A DNA stretch of 17,499 bases from Microbacteriaceae bacterium. Its GTDB lineage: Bacteria > Actinomycetota > Actinomycetes > Actinomycetales > Microbacteriaceae. Numbering within the stretch: position 1 is the first letter of the stretch; each line of letters starts with the position of its first letter. A model generated the notes under the pieces. The model was given only the letters and a program-made list of their open reading frames with translations, was not told where the DNA came from and made no database searches. Below are positions 1 through 7,039 of the stretch, piece by piece. A program made the translations under genes and the position numbers. The stretch lies in the NCBI GenBank assembly GCA_025463615.1, contig JAODAU010000254.1:1-17499 (forward strand), in the 5' to 3' direction.

Positions 1-321
1 GGCGACGGCGAGGCGGACGGCCCGGGCGCCGTACCCGTGGCCCTGGTGAGCGGGCAGGATGCCCCAGCCGATCTCATAGGCGTCGTGCCCGTCGTGCGCC
101 ATCTTCCAGTACACGACCGACCCGACCCGCGCGTCATCCGCCCAGATTGTGAACGGCCAGGTGACGCCCTCGGCCTGCTCGCGGAGGTACTTCCCGTGCC
201 TGCGCTGCACCCGGTCCTCGCCCTCGGGGCCGCCGAGGAACCGGGTCATCTCCACGGAATCCTGCGCCAGCAGCACGGCGAGGTCGTCGGCCGTCCAGGC
301 GCGAAGTGTCACGTCGTCCAT
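1..321 (-). CDS. GNAT-family N-acetyltransferase, C-terminus cut by window edge
   Basis: Only the first 107 codons lie in the window; the gene runs off the left edge. The protein begins MDDVTLRAWTADDLAVLL and reaches EIGWGILPAHQGHGYGARAV. The Q-G-H-G-Y-G-A stretch is the acetyl-CoA pyrophosphate-binding loop (motif A, Q/R-x-x-G-x-G/A) of GNAT acetyltransferases, and the preceding strand with EIGW is typical of RimJ/RimL-like members. Such enzymes move an acetyl group from acetyl-CoA to an amine; the acceptor cannot be read from the sequence. The ATG lies 49 bases after the MerR gene stop on the same strand, so the two are probably co-transcribed, and a drug or amine substrate is possible but unproven. 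No strong Shine-Dalgarno sequence is visible. Upstream in-frame codons back to the MerR stop offer no better start. Confidence 0.85.
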   Translation of the reverse strand, partial: MDDVTLRAWTADDLAVLLAQDSVEMTRFLGGPEGEDRVQRRHGKYLREQAEGVTWPFTIWADDARVGSVVYWKMAHDGHDAYEIGWGILPAHQGHGYGARAVRLAVA

Positions 322-370
322 GAACGGCAGGATACGCCGGGGCTGGAAGGTCGGGGCGGCCGCTGGGTTG

Positions 371-1195
371 TTAGCGACCCGAGCCCGTGGCGAAGATCGG
401 CCAGCCGATCTCGGTCCGCCACTCGGCCGCATCCGGTGTGTCGTGCGCGTCGACGAGGAAGTATTCGCGCAGCGGTCCGTCCACACCCAGTGCATGTTCC
501 GCGACGTACGCCCCGAGGGCGCCATAGGCGCGATCCACGCCGCTCGGTGGCCCGGCGTGCACGGTGACCGCGAGTTCGACCGCGGGCACATGGATCGGGG
601 TGACGCGCCCGACGGGACGCACCTCGTCGAGGCAGGGGACGAAGATGGTCGCCGTGCCGCGCTCGTCGGTGAACAGTTCGTTGGAGAAGATCCCGCCGGC
701 GGCGGCGGACTGCGTGGCGCCCTGCGCGCCGAGAGTGGCATAGAGCTCGCCGAGTGCGCCCTGGTACCAGGCGACGGCATCCCGTAGATCGACGACCTCC
801 GTTATCCCGGCGGCGCGGGTGGCCTCCACGACGCGGTGCTCGATCGCCCGATCCGCCCCCGGGCTCTCCAGCAGGTCTTCGAGCGACGCGATGATCGACC
901 GGGTGCGCTCGAGATCGTTCCTCAGGCGCCGCAGGTGCGAGGCGATCAGGGCGTCACGTTCGGCGATGTCCGAGGTGGCGAGCACGGCGCGGATGTCGTC
1001 GAGCGACATGTCCAGCTCCCGGAAGCGCCGGATCACCTGGGCGGTAGCGATCTGCTCGGTGCCGTAGCGGCGATAGCCCGAGTTCGGATCGATCTCCGCC
1101 GGGTCGAGCAGGCCGGACTCGTGATAGAAGCGCAGCGTCTTCACGCTGAGGTTCGTCGCCCGGGAGAAGTCGCCGATGGAGAGGAACGAGGTCAT
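371..1195 (-). CDS. MerR-family transcriptional activator with GyrI-like effector domain (BltR/BmrR type)
   Basis: 274 aa. Residues 5-25 form the MerR winged-helix start (SIGDFSRATNLSVKTLRFYH), followed by the wing GYRRYGTEQI at about 40-49 and a dimerisation coiled coil around residues 75-110. The rest (about 125-274) matches the GyrI-like/small-molecule-binding domain of drug-sensing MerR proteins, with a run such as IFVPCLDEVRPVGRVTPIHV. Family knowledge: these proteins bind a promoter with an over-long 19-bp spacer and twist it into an active form when a hydrophobic or cationic ligand binds. The ATG start is supported by a promoter that would put transcription initiation on the start codon itself (see the operator entry), so the mRNA is probably leaderless and autoregulated. 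The neighbours are an acetyltransferase downstream and a divergent SnoaL-like protein, either of which could be a target. Confidence 0.92.
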   Translation of the reverse strand: MTSFLSIGDFSRATNLSVKTLRFYHESGLLDPAEIDPNSGYRRYGTEQIATAQVIRRFRELDMSLDDIRAVLATSDIAERDALIASHLRRLRNDLERTRSIIASLEDLLESPGADRAIEHRVVEATRAAGITEVVDLRDAVAWYQGALGELYATLGAQGATQSAAAGGIFSNELFTDERGTATIFVPCLDEVRPVGRVTPIHVPAVELAVTVHAGPPSGVDRAYGALGAYVAEHALGVDGPLREYFLVDAHDTPDAAEWRTEIGWPIFATGSGR

Positions 1196-1201
1196 GCACC
1201 A

Positions 1202-1232
1202 AGTCTGGGGCCTCCCGCAGGGGGAGAGTCCC
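1202..1232 (-). promoter_or_regulatory. MerR-type autoregulatory promoter/operator
   Basis: On the minus strand a -35-like GGGACT (1232-1227) and a -10-like CAGACT (1207-1202) are separated by exactly 19 bp containing the dyad CTCCC-CCTGC-GGGAG. This 19-bp spacing with a CTCCC/GGGAG dyad is the classic MerR-family arrangement. The -10 ends 6 bases before the ATG at 1195, which predicts a leaderless transcript. The promoter assignment is inferred from spacing and symmetry. Confidence 0.7.
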
Positions 1233-1246
1233 GCGTTCGTCGCCGC

Positions 1247-1277
1247 TTGACCCTCCGGTCACGAGACGCCGGAGAGT
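1247..1277 (+). promoter_or_regulatory. Candidate promoter with inverted repeat upstream of the SnoaL-like gene
   Basis: A good -35, TTGACC (1247-1252), is followed by an inverted repeat CTCCGG-N10-CCGGAG (1253-1258 and 1269-1274). A weak -10-like GAGAGT (1272-1277) sits 19 bp from the -35. The arm extends to ACYCTCCGG on both sides, sharing the CTCC core with the MerR operator on the other strand, so the same MerR protein may control both divergent genes. The -10 is poor, so this is a hypothesis. Confidence 0.45.
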
Positions 1278-1321
1278 GGATTCACCGCGGCCGACCGGCT
1301 GCCGACGAAAGGAACTCATCC

Positions 1322-1681
1322 GTGTCAACCGAACTCACCGGCGTCATCGCCGAGCACATCAGGGCCGTCAACGCGTTCGACGTGGATGCCGTGGCCGCCA
1401 CCTTCGCGCACGACGCCTACGTGAACGACAACCGCCGCGAATTCGTCGGGATCGACGCTATCCGCCGGTGGATCGAGAAGGAGATCGTCGGCGACAGCGT
1501 CACCATCGATGTCACGGAGGTCGTCGACCACTACGGCGACACGATCGTGCGCGGCCGCTACGACGGCACCTACGACAAGACGAACCTGCCCGACGGGCTG
1601 GTGCTCTCGAATTATTTCAGCGTGCGCGACGGCAAAATCGTCAGCCTCGTCGTGATCTTCAATCAGCCGGTCGACATCTGA
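1322..1681 (+). CDS. SnoaL/NTF2-like small protein
   Basis: 119 aa from a GTG start, preceded by AAAGGA at about 1309-1314, a suitable Shine-Dalgarno distance. The N-terminal half (IAEHIRAVNAFDVDAVAATFAHDAYVNDN) and the later DAIRRWIEKEIV, followed by beta strands, have the layout of the NTF2-like/SnoaL fold: a cone-shaped alpha+beta barrel used by polyketide cyclases, ketosteroid isomerases and many proteins of unknown role. No catalytic residues can be assigned with confidence. It is divergent from the MerR gene and ends 52 bases before the siderophore permease. It is probably a small-molecule-binding or isomerase-like protein controlled by the MerR regulator; the substrate is unknown. Confidence 0.8.
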   Translation: MSTELTGVIAEHIRAVNAFDVDAVAATFAHDAYVNDNRREFVGIDAIRRWIEKEIVGDSVTIDVTEVVDHYGDTIVRGRYDGTYDKTNLPDGLVLSNYFSVRDGKIVSLVVIFNQPVDI

Positions 1682-1711
1682 CGGGCAAGCCGGGTCGACA
1701 TCTGACGCAAG
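1666..1711 (+). repeat. Imperfect tandem duplication of about 23 bp
   Basis: The 3' end of the SnoaL-like gene and the sequence just after it repeat. GTCGACATCTGACG occurs at 1670-1683 and 1694-1707, and the flanking GCCGG and CAAG are also duplicated with small indels. Copy 1 carries the gene's stop codon. Copy 2 supplies the -35-like TCGACA of the siderophore promoter. Confidence 0.85.
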
Positions 1712-1724
1712 GTTAGGTTAGCCT
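1695..1724 (+). promoter_or_regulatory. Predicted promoter of the siderophore-uptake operon
   Basis: TCGACA (1695-1700), one mismatch from TTGACA, is 18 bp from TAGCCT (1719-1724), which fits the actinobacterial TANNNT -10. Initiation would fall near 1731-1734, on or next to the ATG at 1734, predicting a leaderless or almost leaderless mRNA. There is no Shine-Dalgarno sequence in front of that ATG. The iron box overlaps the -10. Confidence 0.55.
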
Positions 1725-1731
1725 TACCTAA
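1713..1731 (+). promoter_or_regulatory. DtxR/IdeR-type iron box
   Basis: TTAGGTTAGCCTTACCTAA matches 18 of 19 positions of the known DtxR/IdeR consensus (TWAGGTTAGSCTAACCTWA). It covers the predicted -10 and ends two bases before the ATG of the first permease gene. Fe2+-loaded DtxR/IdeR would block transcription when iron is plentiful. Confidence 0.9.
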
Positions 1732-1733
1732 TC

Positions 1734-2741
1734 ATGCAGACGAGAACCGCCGCGCGCCGATTCGCGGTCTATCCGCTCATGGGCGCGGTGCTTCTCGCGG
1801 CCTGCATCCTGAGCCTGATGGTGGGCAGGCAGCCGGTCTCGCCGGCCGACGTCGTGCACGCGCTGGTGGTCGGCGGCAGCGGGGACACGGTGGACATCGT
1901 GCGCGGGCTCCGGCTCGAACGCACGGTCGTGGCGCTCGTCGTCGGGCTCGCACTCGGGGGAGCGGGCGCGCTCATGCAGGCGCTCACGCGCAACCCGCTC
2001 GCCGACCCGGGGCTCCTCGGCGTCAACGCCGGGGCCGCGGCGGCCGTGGTGACCGGGTTCGCGTTCTTCGGGATCGCCAGCAGCGTGGCGCAGATGTGGC
2101 TGGCGCTGGTGGGGGCGGCCGTGGCATCCGTCGCCGTGTACTTCCTCGGCTCGGGCGGCCGCGCGTCGGCGACTCCCGTGCGGCTCGCTCTCGCCGGCGC
2201 GGCGATCTCCGCCGTGCTCATCTCCTACCTCAACGCGCTCTCGCTACGTGACCAGGCCAGCTTCGACGAGCTGCGATTCTGGGTGGTCGGCTCGGTGGTG
2301 AATCGCGGGTACGAGACGCTCGTCGCGGCGCTGCCCTTCCTCGCGGGCGGCGCGATCATCGCGCTGCTGGTCACCCCGGCGCTCAACGCGCTCGCCCTCG
2401 GCGACGACAGCGGGCGCGCGCTCGGCCTGCGTGTGGTGCGCACGCGGGCCATGACGGCGATCGCGATCACCCTGCTCTGCGGCGCCGCGACCGCGGTCGC
2501 CGGCCCGATCGGGTTCGTCGGGCTGACCGTGCCGCACGTCGCGCGCGCGATCGTCGGCCCGGACCAGCGGCGGATCGTGCCGCTCTCCATGCTGCTGGCC
2601 GCCGCGTTCCTCATCCTCGCCGACACCCTCGGCCGCATCGTCTCCGGCGGCGCGGAGATCGAGGTCGGCATCATGACCGCGATCCTCGGTGCGCCCGTGT
2701 TCATCGCGCTCGTGCGCCGGCGCCGGCTGGTGGCCGCGTGA
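1734..2741 (+). CDS. Iron-siderophore ABC transporter permease (FecCD family), first subunit
   Basis: 335 aa, the usual length of FecCD/BtuC-type permeases. It is strongly hydrophobic, with about ten membrane helices starting at residues 12-30. The family hallmark lies at about 58-101: RGLRLERTVVALVVGLAL, then TRNPLADPGLLGVNAG, the cytoplasmic coupling region of siderophore importers. It would form half of the inner-membrane channel for an Fe3+-siderophore. The ATG at 1734 sits two bases after the iron box with no ribosome-binding site, so translation is probably leaderless. The stop overlaps the GTG of the second permease by four bases (GTGA), indicating translational coupling. It is the first gene of a four-gene importer operon. 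Confidence 0.93.
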   Translation: MQTRTAARRFAVYPLMGAVLLAACILSLMVGRQPVSPADVVHALVVGGSGDTVDIVRGLRLERTVVALVVGLALGGAGALMQALTRNPLADPGLLGVNAGAAAAVVTGFAFFGIASSVAQMWLALVGAAVASVAVYFLGSGGRASATPVRLALAGAAISAVLISYLNALSLRDQASFDELRFWVVGSVVNRGYETLVAALPFLAGGAIIALLVTPALNALALGDDSGRALGLRVVRTRAMTAIAITLLCGAATAVAGPIGFVGLTVPHVARAIVGPDQRRIVPLSMLLAAAFLILADTLGRIVSGGAEIEVGIMTAILGAPVFIALVRRRRLVAA

Positions 2742-3772
2742 CGGGCGCGACGATCGTCGCGGTCGGGCCGTGGTCGGTGCGGATGCACCGGCGCACGCTC
2801 GTCGTCGGCCTCGTGCTTCTCGTCGCACTCGTGGTGGCCATCACCGCGTCGCTGTCGCTCGGCACCTACGGCGTGCCGGTCCCGCGCGTGCTCGCCGCGG
2901 TGTTCGGCCAGGGAACGCCCGCCGACGAGCTGATCGTGACCCAGCTGCGCCTGCCGCGCGTGCTCGCCGCGGCGCTCGTGGGCATGGGGCTCGGGCTCGC
3001 CGGCTCGATCTTCCAGTCCGTGACGCGCAACCCGCTCGGCAGCCCCGACGTGATCGGCTTCGACACCGGCTCGGCGACCGGCGCGCTCGTGGCGATGCTC
3101 CTGCTGCACGGCGGCATCGCGGCGACCTCGATCGGCGCGGTCGCCGGGGGAGCGGTGACCGCGATCCTCGTCTTCGTGCTCGCCTCCCGCAACGGCATCG
3201 CGCCGCTGCGGCTCGTGCTGGTCGGCATCGGCGCGGGTGCCCTGCTCGCGGCGGTCAACTCGCTGCTCATCGTGCGAGCGCAGGTCTACGACGCGCAGAG
3301 CGCCTCGGTCTGGCTGGTCGGCAACCTCGCGGGTCGCGGCTGGCCGAACGTGGCGCTGCTGGCGCCGGTCGTGGTGGTGGGCGCGATCCTCGCCCTGCTG
3401 CTCGCGCGCCCCCTCACGCTGGGCGAGTTCGCCGACGAGCGGTCGACGAGCCTCGGGCTGCACCCCGGCCGCCTGCGGGTCGCGGCAATCGCCCTGGCGG
3501 TGCTGCTCGCGTCGGGCGCGGTGGCGACGGCCGGCCCGATCCTCTTCATCGCATTGGCCGCACCCCAGGTCGCGCGCCGGCTCACCCGCGCACCGGGCCC
3601 GAACCTCATCGCATCGGCGCTGGTCGGCGGGGTGCTGCTCGTGCTCGCCGACCTGGCCGCGCGCGAGGCGTTCCAGCCGCGGCAGCTGCCGGTCGGCGTG
3701 CTCACCGGCGTGGTGGGCGGCATCTACCTCATCTGGCTGCTCGGCCGGGAATGGCGAAAGGGACGCGGATGA
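2738..3772 (+). CDS. Iron-siderophore ABC transporter permease (FecCD family), second subunit
   Basis: 344 aa, starting with GTG inside the stop codon of the preceding permease. It has the same fold: a basic N-terminus, a first helix at about 20-40, RLPR at 71-74, and the signature TRNPLGSPDVIGFDTG at 96-111, closest in style to FepG-like subunits. It should pair with the first permease as a heterodimer, with the ATPase encoded next docking on the inside. It ends in an ATGA overlap with the ATPase gene. A long opposite-strand open frame across this gene is an artefact of GC bias. Confidence 0.93.
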   Translation: MTGATIVAVGPWSVRMHRRTLVVGLVLLVALVVAITASLSLGTYGVPVPRVLAAVFGQGTPADELIVTQLRLPRVLAAALVGMGLGLAGSIFQSVTRNPLGSPDVIGFDTGSATGALVAMLLLHGGIAATSIGAVAGGAVTAILVFVLASRNGIAPLRLVLVGIGAGALLAAVNSLLIVRAQVYDAQSASVWLVGNLAGRGWPNVALLAPVVVVGAILALLLARPLTLGEFADERSTSLGLHPGRLRVAAIALAVLLASGAVATAGPILFIALAAPQVARRLTRAPGPNLIASALVGGVLLVLADLAAREAFQPRQLPVGVLTGVVGGIYLIWLLGREWRKGRG

Positions 3773-4599
3773 CCGACACACTCACCGAGACCAGGCTGGC
3801 CGCCCGGGGCATCGCCCTCGGCTACGGCGAACGGACCATCGTCGACGGACTCGACCTCGCCGTCCCCGACGGCTCGTTCACCGTGATCGTCGGCGCCAAC
3901 GGCAGCGGCAAGTCGACGCTGCTGCGCGGGCTCGCTCGGCTCATCCGCCCCGCCGCCGGCGAGGTGGTGCTCGACGGCAGGGCGATCCACCACTACGGCT
4001 CGAAGGAGGTCGCGCGCCGCCTCGGGCTGCTGCCCCAGTCGCAGACCGCGCCCGACGGCATCGGCGTCGCCGACCTCGTGGGCCGAGGCCGCTACCCGCA
4101 CCAGTCGCTGCTGCGCCAGTGGACGGCGGCGGATGCCGAGGCCGTGCGCCTGGCCCTCGAGCTCACCGACACCACCGACCTAGCCGAGCGGCAGTTCGAC
4201 GAGCTCTCCGGCGGCCAGCGGCAGCGGGTGTGGCTCGCCATGGCGCTGGCGCAGGACACCGACATCCTGCTGCTCGACGAGCCGACCACCTACCTCGACA
4301 TCGCGCACCAGATCGACGTGCTCGACCTCTGCGCCCGCATGCGCGCCGAGCGCGGTTGCACCCTCGTGGCCGTGCTGCACGACCTCAACCTCGCCGCCCG
4401 CTACGCCACGCACCTCGTGGCGATGAAGGACGGCGCGATCGTCGCCGAGGGCGACCCCCTCGCGATCATCACCCCCCAGCTCGTCGAGCACGTCTTCGGC
4501 CTCACCTGCCGGGTCATCACCGACCCGGAGTCGGGAACGCCGCTCGTCGTCCCGCGGCGTTCGCCGCACCACACCAGAGAAGGAGAATCACCACAGTGA
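3769..4599 (+). CDS. Iron-siderophore ABC transporter ATP-binding protein (FepC/FecE type)
   Basis: 276 aa. All nucleotide-binding motifs are present: Walker A GANGSGKST (42-50), Q-loop glutamine at 90, signature LSGGQ (146-150), Walker B ILLLDE (166-171) and the switch histidine H204 in AVLHDLNLA. The Q-loop context LLPQSQ and the GRGRYPH stretch are typical of siderophore/B12 importer ATPases. It powers uptake through the two upstream permeases. The ATG overlaps the previous stop (ATGA), and its own stop overlaps the GTG of the binding-protein gene. Much longer upstream frames exist but run over the permease genes and are not real. Confidence 0.95.
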   Translation: MTDTLTETRLAARGIALGYGERTIVDGLDLAVPDGSFTVIVGANGSGKSTLLRGLARLIRPAAGEVVLDGRAIHHYGSKEVARRLGLLPQSQTAPDGIGVADLVGRGRYPHQSLLRQWTAADAEAVRLALELTDTTDLAERQFDELSGGQRQRVWLAMALAQDTDILLLDEPTTYLDIAHQIDVLDLCARMRAERGCTLVAVLHDLNLAARYATHLVAMKDGAIVAEGDPLAIITPQLVEHVFGLTCRVITDPESGTPLVVPRRSPHHTREGESPQ

Positions 4600-5600
4600 A
4601 TCGTCGACCCACCCGCATCGCGGGCGCAGCAGTCGTGCTCGTCGCATCCCTCGCGCTGGCCGCCTGCGCCAGCGGCCCGGGCACGCAGGCCGGCCCGTCC
4701 ACGGCGGCCTCCGGCCCCTTCGACTACCGGGATGCGCGGGGCGACACCGTGAAGCTGAAGTCGACCCCCACCACGGTGGTCGCCCAGAGCAGCGTCGCCG
4801 CGGCCCTCTGGGATGCCGGCTACCACGTCGCCGGCGCCTACGGCGAGCTCACGCCCGACGCGAAGGGCAAACTGAGCTACCAGGCCGGATCCCTCGACCT
4901 CACGAAGCTCACCGTGCTCGGCAGCACCTATGGCGAGTTCGACACAGAGAAGTACGCGCTGCTCGACCCGAAGCTGCTCATCGACTACACCTTCGACGCC
5001 AAGTCGCTCTGGTACGTGCCGGCCGCGCAGTCGTCGCAGATCCTCGATCTCGCGCCATCCATCGGCGTCGCGGGCGACTACCCGAGCACGGATGCCGCCA
5101 TCTCGACCATGGTGACGCTCGCCGGCAAGCTCGGGGCCGACACCGCGAGCGCGGCGCTGGCGAAACAGAAGAGCGCGTACGAGGCGGCGCTGAAGGATGT
5201 GGGGGCGGCAGCGGCATCCTCGAAGCTCAAGGTCGTGATCATGTCTCCCGGGACCGACACGCTGTACGTCGCGAACCCGGCGTACCTTCCCGAGGGCGAG
5301 ACGCTGCGCAAGGCGGGGCTCGACGTGTTGACCCCGGTGAACGCGACCAAGGACGTGTTCACGCAGTACAGCTGGGAGCAGGCGCCCGAGTACTCCGACG
5401 CGGACGTGATCCTCGTGGACGCGCGCACCTACGACTCGGCCGAGGCCGACCTGAACAAGATCTCGACCTGGGCGAACCTGCCCGCGGTCAAGGCCGGCCA
5501 GGTCTACCCGTGGTACGCGGCGGCGCCGTACTCGTATAAGGCGTACGCGAAGATCTACCAGCAGATCGCGGACGAGCTCCGCGCGGCCAGGAAGCTCTGA
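4596..5600 (+). CDS. Iron-siderophore-binding lipoprotein (FepB/FhuD-like)
   Basis: 334 aa from GTG, preceded by AGAAGGAG at 4578-4585. The N-terminus is a lipoprotein signal: basic MNRRPTR, a hydrophobic stretch, then the lipobox LALAAC with the lipidated cysteine at 24. The rest has the layout of type III (helical-backbone) binding proteins: DARGDTVKL near the mature N-terminus, a central helical linker around AISTMVTLAGKLGA, and NLPAVKAGQVYPW near the end. It would sit outside the membrane, bind the ferric siderophore and deliver it to the permeases. It is the last gene before the terminator at 5612. Which siderophore it binds cannot be told from sequence. Confidence 0.93.
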   Translation: MNRRPTRIAGAAVVLVASLALAACASGPGTQAGPSTAASGPFDYRDARGDTVKLKSTPTTVVAQSSVAAALWDAGYHVAGAYGELTPDAKGKLSYQAGSLDLTKLTVLGSTYGEFDTEKYALLDPKLLIDYTFDAKSLWYVPAAQSSQILDLAPSIGVAGDYPSTDAAISTMVTLAGKLGADTASAALAKQKSAYEAALKDVGAAAASSKLKVVIMSPGTDTLYVANPAYLPEGETLRKAGLDVLTPVNATKDVFTQYSWEQAPEYSDADVILVDARTYDSAEADLNKISTWANLPAVKAGQVYPWYAAAPYSYKAYAKIYQQIADELRAARKL

Positions 5601-5611
5601 GGCTGAGAACG

Positions 5612-5643
5612 GGCGGGGCGTCGTGATCGGCGCCCCGCCTTTT
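5612..5643 (+). terminator. Rho-independent terminator of the siderophore operon
   Basis: A perfect 9-bp stem GGCGGGGCG / CGCCCCGCC (5612-5620 and 5631-5639) with a 10-base loop, followed by TTTT. It lies 11 bases after the binding-lipoprotein stop. The minus-strand side has no T-run, so it mainly serves the plus-strand operon. Confidence 0.9.
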
Positions 5644-5651
5644 CGTTCCCG

Positions 5652-6569
5652 CTAGCCCCGCATGGCGACGCCGAGCCGCCAGTAGCCCATGAACGCGACC
5701 TGGTCGCGGTCCACCCCGAGGTCGCGCACCAGGTGGCGGCGCAGCGCGGTGACCACACCGCTCTCGCCGGCGATCCAGGCGTACAGGCCCGGGATGCCGC
5801 CGGTCGCGGCGATCCGCTCGCCCGACGACGAGTGGGTGGGCGTCTCCCACACCTCATCGTCGGCGGCGGGTTCGATGCGCGTGGCCTGGGCGCGCGCACC
5901 GAAGTGCTCCACAACGCCGGGCACGAGTCGCGCGCCGACCGCCTCGCCGTGCCGCGGGAGCCAGCGCACGGTCACCCCGGCGGGCGCGACGAGGTCCGCG
6001 GCATCCTCCGGGTGCGGGACCTCGAGAAAGGCGTCGCCCCGCGCATCCGCGGGCAGGTCGGCGAGGATGCGCGCGATGGCGGGAACGGCGGTCTCGTCGC
6101 CCGCGAGCAGGATCCGCTCCGCGTCGCCGGGCGCGAACTCGATGCCGCCGCCGTCGGTCGTGGAGCGGCGCGGGCCGATCACGATGACCCGATCCCCGAT
6201 CGCCGCCGAGGTCGCCCAGGTGGATGCCGGCCCGGTCGCGCCGGGAACGAGGTGCAGCACGAGGTCCACGACCAGCCTGCGGTCGGCGCCCTCGCCGACG
6301 AGGTCGCGCACGGAGTACGTGCGCATCGCGCCGCGCTCGTGCTCGGGCAGCGAGCGCCACGCGTCCCACCAGGACTCGGCGCCCGCGATGTCGGGCAGCG
6401 TACCGGATTCGCCGGGGAAGATGAGCTTGATCCGCTGGTCGTAGACGGGCCCGGCGGTGCCGAACTCGGCCAGTTCCGGGGCGGCGAACTCGATGCGCAC
6501 GAAGCTCGGGGAGAGCTCCCGCACGCTGGCGACGGACACGACGGCGATGACGAAGGGGGAGTCTGGCAC
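5652..6569 (-). CDS. Siderophore-interacting protein (FAD/NAD(P)H ferric-siderophore reductase)
   Basis: 305 aa, SIP/ViuB family. The flavin-binding motif RTYSVR is at 83-88, the typical H-x-x-x-G-A-x-G-P-A-S-x-W-A stretch at about 106-119, the nucleotide-binding strand LLAGDETAVPAI at 154-165, and the family-typical ending MGYWRLGVAMRG. These cytoplasmic enzymes reduce Fe3+ in the imported siderophore and release Fe2+. The GTG start is the first possible one, because an in-frame TAA lies just upstream. It sits 6 bases from a -10-like TAAGCT, so the mRNA is probably leaderless. The gene converges on the importer operon and has its own iron box, so the two units should be induced together in iron starvation. 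Confidence 0.94.
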   Translation of the reverse strand: MPDSPFVIAVVSVASVRELSPSFVRIEFAAPELAEFGTAGPVYDQRIKLIFPGESGTLPDIAGAESWWDAWRSLPEHERGAMRTYSVRDLVGEGADRRLVVDLVLHLVPGATGPASTWATSAAIGDRVIVIGPRRSTTDGGGIEFAPGDAERILLAGDETAVPAIARILADLPADARGDAFLEVPHPEDAADLVAPAGVTVRWLPRHGEAVGARLVPGVVEHFGARAQATRIEPAADDEVWETPTHSSSGERIAATGGIPGLYAWIAGESGVVTALRRHLVRDLGVDRDQVAFMGYWRLGVAMRG

Positions 6570-6575
6570 GCGGCC

Positions 6576-6605
6576 AGCTTAGCTTAGCCTTACCTAACAT
6601 CTCGA
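6576..6605 (-). promoter_or_regulatory. Predicted leaderless promoter of the siderophore-interacting protein gene
   Basis: On the minus strand TCGAGA (6605-6600) is 18 bp from TAAGCT (6581-6576), which lies 6 bases from the GTG at 6569. The geometry repeats that of the importer promoter (18-bp spacer, start codon close to the initiation point). The -35 is weak, so the assignment rests mostly on the -10 and the overlapping iron box. Confidence 0.5.
6579..6597 (-). promoter_or_regulatory. DtxR/IdeR-type iron box
   Basis: Plus-strand TTAGCTTAGCCTTACCTAA matches 17 of 19 positions of the DtxR/IdeR consensus and differs by a single base from the box at 1713-1731. It covers the predicted -10 of the siderophore-interacting protein gene, so iron repression is expected. 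Confidence 0.87.
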
Positions 6606-6613
6606 GCGCTGGG

Positions 6614-7000
6614 TTACTCGACGACGCGCGGGTTCGGCCACGGCGACGAGTGGTGCTCGTGCACGATCGTCCACTCGCCGTCGAGCTTGCGCAGGCCGAG
6701 GGTGACGCGGCAGCGTACCTCGACCACGTCGAGCAGGGCGTGCGCGAACGCGACCGACGCGTCTGCGACCACCTCGAGCTCGCGCAGGTGGAAGGAGTCG
6801 ACGCCGCCGGCGCTGTATTCGAAGAACAGCTCCCAGGTCTCCCGGTACTCGTCCAGCCCGCGTTCCTGGATCGGCTCGGGAACGTCGAACATCACCACGT
6901 CGGGCGAGTGCCGCGCGAGAACGCCGGCCATGTCGCGATCCTGCACCGCCCGCTCCCAGTCGTGGATGACGGTGCGCACCTGCTCTTCGTCGGAGGTCAT
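6614..7000 (-). CDS. SnoaL-like / DUF4440-type NTF2-fold protein
   Basis: 128 aa, starting MTSDEEQVRTVIHDWERAVQ. The N-terminal helix pair (VIHDWERAVQDRDMAGVLARHSPDVVMFD), the EYRETWELFF helix and the closing strands with HEHHSSPW are typical of SnoaL-like/DUF4440 proteins, whose biochemical roles are mostly unknown. An in-frame ATG at 7012 would add MDGR; neither start has a strong ribosome-binding site. I chose 7000 because the family usually begins a few residues before the first helix. It lies 39 bases after the LOG-family gene on the same strand and probably belongs to that transcript. It is unrelated in sequence detail to the SnoaL-like protein at 1322. Confidence 0.85.
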   Translation of the reverse strand: MTSDEEQVRTVIHDWERAVQDRDMAGVLARHSPDVVMFDVPEPIQERGLDEYRETWELFFEYSAGGVDSFHLRELEVVADASVAFAHALLDVVEVRCRVTLGLRKLDGEWTIVHEHHSSPWPNPRVVE

Positions 7001-7039
7001 GCGACCATCCAACCGCTGCCGGTCGCCGCGTTCAAGGAA

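Noticed and set aside
2225..3781. A 518-codon minus-strand open frame across the permease genes
   Set aside because: Its product is Arg/His/Asp-rich low-complexity sequence, as expected from reading high-GC genes on the wrong strand. The plus strand carries complete FecCD permeases.
1322..7000. The two SnoaL-like genes as a recent duplication
   Set aside because: Both have an NTF2-like layout, but their sequences share no clear residue-level similarity, and they sit in unrelated contexts.
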